Of a DNA stretch of 64,000 nt, positions 10,837 to 22,100 are shown one piece after another. Made by a program: the position numbers and the translations under genes. Under the pieces are notes generated by a model, which was not told the origin of the DNA, did not search any database, and saw only the letters and a program-made list of their open reading frames with translations. The DNA is taken from positions 62,001 through 126,000 of the forward strand of contig CM031557.1 of NCBI GenBank assembly GCA_018466975.1. Direction: 5' to 3'. Within the stretch, counting starts at the first letter, position 1. Every line of letters starts with the position of its first letter. Source of the DNA: Sparassis latifolia. Taxonomy: Eukaryota; Basidiomycota; Agaricomycetes; Polyporales; Sparassidaceae.

Positions 10837-12873
10837 ATGACTTCCGATTATAAGACGTCCAAGGAGGCATTCGTCTCAGGAATGACGGGGTCGAGCATAG
10901 GTCACATTAATATGGTCTCTTCGGTGGCTCTTGTGAGTGTTCAAAATTCGATCTATTCTTTCCACTTCGTCTGAATGAGACTCAGTCATCCGTAGCACTC
11001 TATTATGCGTTTCGCACTCGTATTCCGTGGTCCAAGACATACCAATTTACGACAGAATTCTCATTATTGGTGGTACCATTGCTATGTTCCGTGACACTTT
11101 TTGCAAATACCCCTGGCGTGCTCTCTCTATGCATGTCGATTGCTGGCGGACTATCATTACTACTCCCTCGACTAGAAACTGGGATACCCTTACCATCTAG
11201 TTTGCATCCCAGCCGCGCGTCTTCTCCTCAGTGCAAGCGTGGAACGGACCCGTCCCAAGAGTATGAGGCAACACAAAATACCCCTGTAGCACCGCTTCCT
11301 GCACTAACGACGTATCGTGCGCACATGCTGCTCTTGACATTTCTGTGCATTCTCGCTGTGGATTTCCCTATCTTTCCACGTTCTCTAGCGAAATGCGAGA
11401 CATTTGGTGCGTCCTTGGTGAGTGCAGCAGAGCTCAAGACGGACTTGAAATCTTACGTCAGGATAGATGGACGTGGGGGTCGGCTCCTTTGTCTTTTCCT
11501 CCGGTATTGTGTCTGCAATACCGCTCATCAAGACTCCGTCATACCTTTCCGAACCCTTGATACCGAAAGTTATAGTAGTCACTCGCAAATGTGCTCCTCT
11601 CATGCTACTGGGCGTATTGAGGACGCTCTCCGTCAAAGGTGTAGAATACCCCGTACGTACGATTTAATCACTAGCGTGCTGATTCCTTACATTCGGGCTC
11701 AACAGGAACATCAGTCGGAATATGGCGTTCACTGGAACTTCTTCTTTACTCTTGCCTTCGTCCCGATATTGCAAGTCTTGCTCCATCCTTTGATGCTGCG
11801 CCTGCCCATATCCCTGCTCGGAGTTCTGGTGTCCCTCTGTATGTCTTTCTTTCGTTGTTGCTAGAACTAACTCATCGGTGTGCGACCCTCAGTTCAGCAG
11901 CTCATCCTTTCTGCTGGTTTAATGGGATTTGTTCTGACCTCGCCTCGCGTCGGCTTGATCGGCGCTAACAAAGAAGGTATCGTATCTTTGACCGGTACGT
12001 ACCCATCCTTCACTTATTATGCCATCCCTTATTCAGAGATCGTCAGGCTACCTTGCCATATACTTATTGGGTATCTCGACGGGCACTGTTGTCCTCCCGC
12101 CGTCCCCGTCCTACTTCCGGCGACGACAGCAGCAACTTACCCAAGTTCACTCCAATGCTGGCCGCAAAGCCAAGTACAGTAGTGATTCAGACAGTGACGA
12201 AAGTGGTGTCGATCGTCGAGGACTGCCTCGCAGACTGCCCGTCCCGTATATGCGAGAGAATGACAAGACCGCGATTGAGCTGTCGTCGTATGCCGTAGTT
12301 TGGTGGGTCTTATTCGCCGTCGCAAAAGCGTTCGGGATCGGAGGAGGTATCTCTCGCCGAGTGGTAAGGCATCAAGTCGGATGAAGTCCCGTAGCTATTG
12401 CTGATATTCTATCGTGACGACAGGTCAATCTCCAATACATTATCTGGGTGTCAGCTTATAACACCAGTTTCCTGTTGGGGTACATCCTACTGGACCTGAT
12501 ATTCTTCCCTTCTCCGTTTTCGAAATCCACATACTCCCCGACCTCCAAGCTCAAGGTTCATCCGGACCCAGGGCTCCTAGATAAGCGGAAGAATAAGCCC
12601 GAGTTAACGGAGACCCCCCCAGCGTTGTTCGAAGCTGTCAACCGGAACGGGCTGGTACTTTTCCTCCTGGTAAGATTTACTAGTCGTCTGGGTGTAAGCA
12701 CGAGACGATTTACGATGCAATGGCAGGCGAACTTTGCTACGGGACTTATAAACCTCTCCTTGCCCACGATGTACATGTCCGATTGGCTTGCGATGGTTGT
12801 CCTCTCAGTCTACATGCTCAGTATTTGTTCCGTGGCGTGGTGGTGTAGGAACAGAAGGATACTCAAATTGTGA
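10837..12873 (+). CDS. GWT1: GPI-anchor inositol acyltransferase (GWT1 / PIG-W)
   Basis: An ER multi-pass enzyme that acylates the inositol ring of GlcN-PI early in GPI-anchor biosynthesis. Exons are 10837-10932, 10986-11417, 11467-11652, 11706-11838, 11893-11994, 12047-12363, 12424-12669 and 12727-12873, giving 552 residues. Diagnostic segments are KEAFVSGMTGSSIGHINM at the N-terminus, TYRAHMLLLTFLCILAVDFP then FPRSLAKCETFGASL, MDVGVGSFVFSSGIVSAIP, YGVHWNFFFTLAFVP, LSSYAVVWWVLF, VSAYNTSFLLGYILLDL and the final NFATGLINLSLPTMYMSD. The ATG at 10837 begins the conserved N-terminus directly. The cytosolic insert around DSDSDESGVDRRG is low-complexity. All introns are 40-65 nt. The identification is very secure. 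Confidence 0.95.
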
Positions 12874-13064
12874 TATAGGACCTCTACAATCCCATGATGA
12901 TACCATTCGGTTTCTACGTTAAGCTCGTCGTACACGTTCAGATTTTTCCGGAATTCCTCGGGACAAGTTCTACCAATGCAGACTGCGCTACTCGGACTAA
13001 TGCAACTCAAATTACGAACAATTATGGAGGTTGAAAGGACGAGAGTACATCCAGAAACACGACG

Positions 13065-15544
13065 TTACTTGAAGTAGCGAGCAACTTCTTCATCCGCGAG
13101 TCCGAGATCATCCTGCAAACCCTGCAGCTCCGAACAAGACGGTCCGCTGCATTTGTGGCCTATCCATGCTGTCTCCAAGTCGATGATATGAACTCCTCCC
13201 TGGTCATCTATGAGCACATTGCGGGGCTCGAGATCGTCGTGGAACACATTAGCGTTGTGGAGAGCAACAGCGGTTCGGTAAACTGCAATCCTAGAAAGGC
13301 CTTAGCATTGAAACTCCATATGTAAGTTCGCTGGACGTACTTGTCGAAATCGTTTGAGGCGAATTCGTCAAGTGGTCGGCCCGCGTAATTCAGCACGAGA
13401 ACGGTGGTGCCAAGAGTATCGACAAAGACGCCATAGCAGTGAGGTGATGCACTGGCTCCAGACGTGGCATTAATGTCGCATGCTGTAGCTTGCAGGTGCT
13501 GATAGATCTTGTATTCGCACAGCAATTGCTCCCGGCCACCGTTCTTGATGCTAACCTTGGCCACGATGTGAATCTGCCGACCGTTGGTCTCCAGTATCAT
13601 AGATCCCTCCCACGTTATGCTATTCCACCCGTCCGATAGCTGAGTGTCCAAAATAAGACCAGCCCTCTCTGCAATTGGGTCCACAATTATTTGGGAGGAT
13701 ACTTCAGTGTCTGACACCATATCGGTTGGGCTTGGGGGACCGTCGATCGTCGATACAGGTGGCTTCGGGGTAGTCGAGGCTAAAGGAGCGTTTGACCCAT
13801 TGTCAGTGGTACCAGGCTCCCAGGAGATGAAGTGGCTGAAGCCTGTTGACTGATACTCGTTGCTTTGGAATGCGAGGTGAATGCTACCGATCTCTCCCTG
13901 TAACTCAAGTGAGATCTATGACGTTCAACTCGCCTAATCCACCTACCAAGTGTGTCTGTGCATCGCCGGGCGTATTATGAAGCAGAATGCCACCACGCTC
14001 AGCTACTAACGCCCGCGACTTGACCTCTTGATCCCGATCTGCACCCTCGTCTTCTGGATCACGTCTGCGCTTCTCGCCATCCGGCTTCTGCAGATGTGGA
14101 TCGGACGAACGGACAGACTCTTTGCAAAAGCTTGCGCGATTCTGCGCATCTTCGAATGCTTTGACAACAGACCCGGTCAAGATAGGCACGATATGATCTC
14201 CTGGAAAGAAAAATTCGGATATGGTGGCGGAGCGCTTGCATCGGTTTCGATGGATGACCCACGAAACTTGGTAAGAGCTGACGAGGTGGTATGTCGTATC
14301 ATGACGACACATCTCAGACCATGCCTGACCAGTATTTAGCGCACGAGGATTATAACGCACAAATGATAGGGAAAAACCTGAATGGTGATCCAGACGGCAT
14401 TTCGGAGCCAAGCCTTGATATCGAGCTGTAGTGTAGGGTCGTTTATGTCGTATCTGGAGAAGAGCGCATCCAGAATATAGCGAATTTTTACTAACTCCTC
14501 TAAGTCATGATGAATAGACATATCTGACGAGCTGGTTTCCTGTGAGGCATGCTCATTTGTTGTACCTGTGGATTCCTCACAGCGTGGACGGATGTGATAG
14601 CGGTGAGATCCGACAACTTTGTCCCATTCAGGGATACGTTCAACTGCACGAGTAATGGCAACCCTAAGACCTTCATCGTCTACGTGACCAGGTTCATAAT
14701 TTGAATCTTCAGAAACACACTGGAAGTCGCCCTGCATGGCGTCGAGAAAAGCATGGCTATGAGCAAATCCCTCACATCCAATACAGTCAACCTTGCACCA
14801 AGGGAATACCAGTTCTTTGTGGTGCACAAATGTCGCCGAAAGTAGCAGCAGTGAGAGATACAACCGCGGATCAATTGCCAGCACGTTCTTGATCTTCAGT
14901 CCGTAAAGGGGGCCCAACTTCAACCATTCCTCTGGTAGGGCGAACGTCGGGCTAATGTCCGAAGACTGGGTTGCATAGTCGGCAGAATGAAATTGGATGA
15001 TCAGATCTGCATTAGCTTCACTCTTCCTCGAAGATGCGACCTCCAGATATTGATATGTGGATTGATCTTCTGCGCTGAACTTGATATCGCATATGGCAAG
15101 AGTGGCCAGTTCGAGTACCCCAATGAAGACAGAATGTAGTCCAAGCTCAATGGAATGCTCGTTGTTCACTTGCCCCACTATGCCCTTCGAGATCCGCATT
15201 AGGGAGAAGTCCGCGATTCTCGGCTTCGTCTTGAGGTAGGTTAACAGGTGCTCCCTGGAGTGCAAGCATTTCTCTAGAGTGATGCGAAATTGGGTCAATA
15301 TTTCGGAGGAGACATGTAGAGAGGAAATGTGCAGTCTAGGGGATAGATGTCGGTCATATAATGACGGTGGTCGTGTTTGCACGGAGTCAGTGTGGTCGCT
15401 ACGAAGAGCAGCATCGCGAAGTTTCACGTCGCTCAGCCTACTTAGAAGTACTTTCGCTGCATCATCGTATGACATGGTCGGCAAGGAAGTGACTTGTATA
15501 GAGTAGAAGCGATTAAAGCTGAACCTGATGGGAGTCGTATCCAA
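13065..15544 (-). CDS. Uncharacterised protein with C-terminal kinase-like (phosphotransferase-fold) domain
   Basis: Exons (minus) are 14361-15544, 13947-14277, 13341-13897 and 13065-13290, giving 765 residues in one continuous frame. The first about 470 residues have no family I recognise; they contain a Cys-rich stretch (FPWCKVDCIGCEGFAHSHAF) and a charged, Arg/Glu-rich linker. The C-terminal about 200 residues are a small kinase-like domain: a strand with VAKVSIKNG (possible VAIK-type Lys), E in LCEYKIYQHL, the catalytic loop FHDDLEPRNVLID (H-x-D-x4-N) and IIDLETAWIGH. Such HxDLEPRN proteins are numerous in Agaricomycetes; activity and substrate are unknown. The join between the two halves rests on the 49-nt intron 13898-13946. 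The first intron (14278-14360) is longer and less certain. The gene converges on GWT1. Confidence 0.72.
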
Positions 15545-15573
15545 CCCTTCTACAAATACCTACAAACTTAGGG

Positions 15574-15986
15574 AGGACCCCCCGCAATCCCCTATGAGCC
15601 CCGATGCCTGAATCCCCGAAATTGGGCCCGCCGCAAGCCGGACCTCCGATCTCGGACCCCCCGAAAATGGTCGAAAAATCGGTACAACTTGTGTCCAGAA
15701 ATCCCCGAAGTTGTCCCCTTTGGCCCGAGGTTCAGTGCGAAACCCCCTAAAAATGGTTCCTGGGAGAAGTTTTCCTGGGGGCCCTCAACGTGGAAGGATT
15801 TTCTGCGGAAAATTTGTTTTGAACCCGGCGGAATCCCATTTCTCACCGTAAATGTTCGATCCCATTTTTCCCCGAAACCGGCCGGGAGGCCGGGACCTTG
15901 GGTGCGAAACCCCCGAAAATGACCGTGTTCCTGACCCCCGAAAATGGCCTCGGGATCGGAGCTCTAAGCGAGTTACGGGGGGTCCT
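15574..15986. mobile_element. MITE family 1, copy A (413 bp, 8-bp target-site duplication)
   Basis: The element begins AGGACCCCCCGCAATCC and ends with a near complement, ..GGGGGGTCCT, with inner termini rich in GAGC(C/T)CCGAT and ATCGGAGCTC. It is flanked by ACTTAGGG (15566-15573) and ACTTGGGG (15987-15994), an 8-bp duplication with one mismatch. Inside are repeated CCCCCGAAAATG-like motifs and no coding frame. It is homologous, in opposite orientation, to 52615-53088. An 8-bp duplication suits hAT- or Mutator-like mobilisation. Confidence 0.85.
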
Positions 15987-16007
15987 ACTTGGGGTGACGA
16001 CAGGCAA

Positions 16008-16033
16008 TAGGGTAGTTCAGAGTAGGGTTTTCG
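16008..16033 (+). repeat. Left terminal inverted repeat of the transposon
   Basis: The first 18 bases are identical to the complemented right ends at 18460-18477 and 25376-25393. The next bases (GGTTTTCG here, AGGTTTCG in the others) continue the match with a small indel. Confidence 0.8.
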
Positions 16034-16468
16034 ACCGGGTTTCGAGCTGGTTTTCGATGCGGTTTTCGATGCCGGAGAAATCCGAAAACGACTTTGGTTT
16101 TGAGACGACGGCCCAAAGCCAGTTTTCGGCTTCTTCGGCATCAACTTCGGACTCTGAAAGTGAGCTGTGCAAGATGCCGATCATCGACGATGGGCACATC
16201 GTCGCTGTTGTCGACGACAGTGATGAGGTCTTCCGGTGGAGAAATTAATTTTTCCGCTCACTTATTCTGGAAGGGTGATACTCATGGAAATTATGAAAGA
16301 CCTCTAAAACATGGCAGACAATAAGTGCTTAGGTCGGGGGATGCATTTCGAGACAGCGGCGCTGTCGCGCACGATGAGCACAGCTACTTTGGCGTCACCG
16401 ACAGCTCGGTAGGCATGCCCGAGGTTCTCCCGTAGAGCGGCTTATTTGAAGTCCGCCTCCCAACAGTG

Positions 16469-16580
16469 TCGCCCGCGCCTAGCCGAAACCTGTTTTCGGC
16501 GGGTTGTTCAAGGTTGAAAACAGTTTTCGGGCTTCTCGGGGAGTCGAAAGCCAGATCGAAAACTGGTCGAAAACCTTTGA
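16469..16580 (+). repeat. Direct repeat block, copy 1 (copy 2 at 18478-18590)
   Basis: About 110 bp starting GTGTCGCCCGC and continuing through AGCCGAAACC, TTTTCGGCGGGTTGTTCAAG and GATCGAAAACTGGTC. It recurs at 18478-18590 in the same orientation with only a few differences. It marks an internal duplication in the transposon region. Confidence 0.85.
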
Positions 16581-16639
16581 AGTGCTTGGCCGGACAAAAA
16601 AGAAAAATGGATTTCTAATGACCTAGTTGACTTTTGCAG

Positions 16640-18395
16640 TACGGTTTGGACGTCTTGACTCCGTTTTCGCCGTGCCGACTTCAATTGTGGTTCGTCAATC
16701 ACATTTTCACAGCACATATCTCGTTTTCGGTTAGATCCAAACGTGACAGATGTCACTATGTAGTGGCACCTGTCCTCCGTTTCTCCACTGTTTCCCCCGG
16801 TGACTTGCTGGCATGCGGCACTTGTCTCTGGTTCCATGTTGTCTCCTCAGCTGATTATACTTTTCAAGGTGGTCCTTCAGGTAATGTATTTTTGATATAT
16901 ATCTACATTTCACTTAGATATCACATTTTGAACTCGTGTCACGGTGGACACTGGTGCGAGTCTGTTATGCACACGCGTTCCTCTCAGGTGTTGAAACATT
17001 GAAGGTGCGAGATTATGCACTGTTGCATTTATGTAATTCTGCAGACACAGATATACTATGGTATGGTCCCTCCCCGAGAACACCACCGCAACTCCCAGCC
17101 CTGGAGGAACACCTGTATTAATGCACCATCAGACTCCTACGTGGGAATGGCAGGTCGACCAGCATCCCTGCTGGCAGGTCGACGCAGTCACTTCGAATGT
17201 GAGCCGTTGCATTGCACGTAGAGGTGCGTTTTTTGAGGTACCATGTCTTGCTTCAGCTGATACTTGATGGGCCTGCCACCTGCACAGTACTTGACCCACG
17301 TATGGCACACGTCAGTCCATCACCCACAGACTGCGCCACTGGCTTAGTATGCACCGGCCGGGTATACCAATGCATGCGGCGCGCGCGACGTATCGTGTGT
17401 ACGAGGTGAGCACGTCGGTGCATTTGCATCACGGCGCATCGCGACATCGGATTCTGCGAGCAGCGCATTAGCGTGTGATGGTTTGATGGTGTGGACAACA
17501 AGCTTGTTGAGTATGTACACTGCTTCCATGAGGGGCAGGTGCTGTGTGTGCACGAGGATCCGTTAGCATGTGTGCTAGCAGTATGCAGTGTTGGGGGATG
17601 GTGGTAGATGGATCGAAAATAATCTCTTTCTATATTCACCGAAGCATGTACGCTCATGAGGAAAAGTTAGAAGTTGCACGGTGCGCAGGCGCACGCTACA
17701 GCGGATGCCCGAGCGACTCGGACTCAAGGCCCCGCCATCTAGAGTTATCATAAGACTATTTCAATAGACTGGGCGCTATTACACTGGAAGATGTATAGCA
17801 GAAAGAGACATTTATATCTTATCATATGAAGACAGATTTGTGTGTACCATGGTCGGAAGTATGATTGAACCTTTTCCCCGAAGAAATATGCATTCAACCA
17901 TGAGTGCTGCATGGCATCGAGCAGCGCTGCTTGAATTCACTGGGTGTGATATTGACGTGGGTATTAGAAGAAACTACTCACTTCAACATCAAAGAGTTTT
18001 ACTCATTTCAATTCAAGCAATAGGTAGATTGCTTATAACGCGTAGAATTCTCAACCTTAGACATTAATTTGCTTTTCAAGCCGACTACTGGAAACGCTAC
18101 GAGACTCCGAAGTTGTGGGAGGAGTACCAAGAATCTTAGTTATCTAATCCAACTGCAGTGCCGTAGATATCAGATTACTGCGACAAATAATGACAGCTCA
18201 GTGGTGAGAGAGATGAAGACAAGCGCAGTATGTCCCGCAGGTACAGCCTTGAAGCTTGCAAAGACTGGGTGAATTCTCAGAAAGGCAAGCACGTTGACAT
18301 CTGTCACGTTCGGATCTAACCGAAACCGAGATACGTGCAGCGAAAACGCAAGAGACGAGCGAAAACGGAGTCTGGTCGACCAAACACTACTATGA
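16640..18395. repeat. Imperfect subterminal inverted repeat pair
   Basis: The segment around 16712-16760, containing CGGTTAGATCCAAACGTGAC and AGATGTCA, is found complemented at about 18295-18340 (CGGTTAGATCCGAACGTGAC when complemented). Weaker matches, such as ACTCCGTTTTCGC, extend outward on both sides. The roughly 1.5 kb between has no coding frame that I trust. Confidence 0.6.
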
Positions 18396-18459
18396 AAAGT
18401 GGAGAATTTTGTCCGCTGGGGCCCTTCATAAAAACCAGCTCGAAAACTGCTCGAAACCT

Positions 18460-18477
18460 CTACTCTGAACTACCCTA
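18460..18477 (-). repeat. Second copy of the terminal inverted repeat
   Basis: This is an exact complement of the first 18 bases at 16008. Inward sequence (CCAGCTCGAAAACTGCTCG) resembles the complement of 16033-16060. It ends directly before a duplicated block starting GTGTCGCCCGC at 18478. Confidence 0.8.
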
Positions 18478-19101
18478 GTGTCGCCCGCCCCCAGCCGAAA
18501 CCCGTTTTCGGCGGGTTGTTCAAGGTTGAAAACAGTTTTCGGGCTTCTCGGGGAGTCGAAAGCCAGATCGAAAACTGGTCAAAAACCAGCTCGAAAACCG
18601 CTCGAATGTGATGGCTCGCTACCCATGGTGGTGCTGGATACCGATACCGATAGCGTACGTAAGCACATCCACGTGAGATTTCCTTTCTTGACCGGTGAGA
18701 CTTCGGGACTTCGAGAAGTCACTGATCAAGATAGACTTTAGAGTTAGTCGCACTGTAGTAATACCTAGTAATACTGAACGTTAAACAGCAGTGCGTCGTC
18801 TATCGAGTGTCGACGTGTTCATGGTCGAAGGACCCGTGTTTTCTCTGGCTGCGGAATGTCAGAAGGATTGAGGGTGAGCCCGCGACACAAGTTGTTGCCG
18901 CGGGGTCCGCTGCAATGTCGCGTCATGCTGGGCACCCGTCTCTCTGTTGCTCTTAGACTCGTTCGAGATGGACTTACTGCACGTTCAAAGGTGCCGAAAT
19001 TCGCATTGTATCGAACACTGTGCGCAGGTACCCCAATACAGTCTGCTTGTCTAACTCTTATTCCCGCTGCCTACGCGAGCTCGAGCCTAACTTTCGCGAC
19101 A

Positions 19102-22100
19102 ATGACTGCTCTTGCTGGCGAAAAAGGCTCAGCTTTCAACAATATTGAACCCACCCCTGATACAGATGAATTCACTTCTGTATATGGTGATTTTGATGAT
19201 GCTATGCTACATGCAGTTATGGACGACATGGACATGAACATGAATACGGGCATGGAGGAGGAGACCGGGATGTCGGTTGAGAGCTACAACAGGTATGTCA
19301 TCTATGTCATACCATCATATATCTTGTGTTCTTACCATTGTGCTGTCGCTCAAAGATGCAATTTTCCACCGGTACATGCCAAAGTCGATCAAGAATTGTG
19401 CACGCCAGCCTTGTCTCACATAGCGGTGTTGAACACACCGGAAACAAATGCACCGGCAGAACCGTCTGGCACACGCAAATGCGGCCGGCCCAGAAAATTG
19501 GACAGGGTGGAGTCAAGTGCCACTGCTGCTCTGGAGGGAGGCTCTGCAACTACAAAGCGGAAGCTGGGAAGGCCAAAAGAAAGTGGCCCCAAGCAGCAGG
19601 CTCGCAAAGCTGCCGAAGAAGCTGGTGAGATACTCGAGGTGCCAAAACGACCCCCTGGCCGTCCGCGCAAACATCCGCAACCGAGCATCTGTGGAGTTCG
19701 CGTGGAGGTCATTTCCGTGAGTATCCTATTCATGCGCAGACTCCGTCATCCAGGCTAAATGATCACATACAGGGTAAAATCTCTGTTCCAGGGACAAGGG
19801 AGAACTCACTGCGACGTCACATTGTCGACAATACCGACAGCGGTGCAAGTCAAGCCCAACTGCGGCACTCTCCATCAGTTGAATGCTCTGCTACAGATCC
19901 TCAATGCCGCAGCACTGCCAGACCAGCCATTGTACTGGAAAATACATCCCCTGCTGCACCGGCAAGCCCCCTCTCTATGAGCCATACCGAGTCACCGACT
20001 CAGCCTTTAATCCGCCATATAATTCCTGACGAGGACCCAACACAACCAGTGGAAACAGTGGATGATAGTGAGAGTGACGAGTACGCAGGATTAGCAGGAG
20101 GTGGAGTCGGACGTGAGGATGACGTGGGGGTTGACGATGATGTGGATTCAGATCCCCATGAGGCTAATGCAGGAAATGCTGAGGGGAACCGAGATCATAC
20201 GAGAACTCAGAAGCGTCATGCACTGCCATCGTGGCTAATGGCTGAGTTCAATGAAAGGGTTGAGGATGCTGCCAAACGAGGGTCAGATGGCCTTCCAATT
20301 CTGTACCGTCAAGGCACATTCTGATACTCGCAAACAGCGACATACTTTCAGCTCAAGGCAGGTAATCTGTCGCCTCAGTCACTCTATGCACCACGATTCT
20401 TCCTCTGGGATCCCCTTGCACTGATGCCAGAAGGAATTCCATGCCCACGCTGCAAGACCAAGCTGACTCGGAGCGGCCATGTTCAACATCCTCGTCGTGT
20501 TGTTGATCTTGACGAACCTTTTTGGATTATTGGCTATCGCTATCGATGTCGGTCTTGCATTAATCCAAAGTCAGGAAAGGTCAGCAATCTCATCTTTCGC
20601 AGCTGGGATAGCCGTATTCTCGACAAACTCTCTCCGGAGCTTCGAGTTGAGTTTCCTGCTCGACTCAGTTAGCGTAGCGGGATTTCATTGCGCGTATTTG
20701 GTATTCTGCGCTCATGCTTCCAAAATGGGATGGGTGCAAAGCAATTTTCCGATGCTTTGCGAGTCCAGCACCTTCGCCATTATGATAACCTCCACCTTCA
20801 GTATCTTCAATTTCTGCAAGGCCGTCATATAATTGCAGAGTGGCCACGGGATCAAATATTCCTCCCATTCCTCCCTTTTGATGACACCTCATTAGATGGC
20901 TTTCATGGTTTTGTTCCAAGCTCTCAGTGGCTCCGCGACATGTATGATCAGTTCATGGAGGAACATGCATCTGAAATTAACCAGCACACTGCCATGTTAA
21001 GCGGAGAGATATGCACTATTGATCACAGTCATAAGGTAAGCTATTTGATGTATTTATCGTGTTTCTGGAATGACTGATCAGACATTCAGATCACGAAACA
21101 TGTTCTGAAGGCCAATGGAGTGCAGTTATGGTGCGGATTGCTCACAGTCACAAATGAGAAGGGAGAAATCCGTGTCTGTGATCTTGTTGCAACCAAGTCA
21201 CACTCTCAGTTCGAGCTTGCACTAACAAGGATGAGACAATCTCTGGACACATATGGGCATTGTCAGCCAACTCTCTTTTATACCGATAACATGTCGGACA
21301 AACAGTTTCTCAAGACATCCTTCCCTTCACTTCAAGAGAACATTGTCGCTGTCGAGAAGTATGCTCATCTTGAGCAACTAGTGGTTCCAACTGGAGTCAG
21401 CATTTTTGTCAAGGAATCCTCTCTTGCTATTGATCAGGCAATCTTCACCATCATTGATCAAGTCAATGAAAACAATCCGATTACTGTTGGGTTTGATGCA
21501 GAATGGAACGTCGACCTTTCACAAGCTGTACAATGCGAAGGACGTGCACGAACAGCTGTGATTCAAATTGCCTTTGAGAATCGTGTGTATATTCTCAAGG
21601 TATATACTTATATTCACTGTCTATTAACATCTCTAATTATTCACTGCAGATTGGCCAGCTTCTGGCAGCTGGTTCATTTCCTATGCACTTGCGATCATTT
21701 CTCTCAAGCCCCTATATACGCAAAGTTGGACGACTTGTTGATGTTGACTTACATCACCTTCAAGTGGAAAGTCACTCTCCAGTTCCTTTTGTGGGAGGTC
21801 TTGATTTAGCAAAGCTGGCAAAGGAACGTCAAGTTGTGTCCAATGCACGTGTCAGTCTCTCTGATCTTTGTGCTGTTGTTCTTCACAAGTGCTTGAACAA
21901 GTCTGTGCCAGAGCGGGTTAGCACTGCATGGGAGAATGATATGCTGAGTCCAGAACAGGTCAATTATGCTGCCCTTGATGCTTTCGCATCATTACGCATC
22001 TATGAAGAGCTTCAAAAGATACCAGCACCTGGTCCACTACCTGCTTATCCACTCCCTTCTCTTCCTGTGCTATTGTATCACACTGACAACACTCGTCTTA

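Noticed and set aside
16634..18067. Several 60-130-residue open frames between the transposon termini
   Set aside because: No codon-level or domain evidence; they lie in non-coding transposon sequence.
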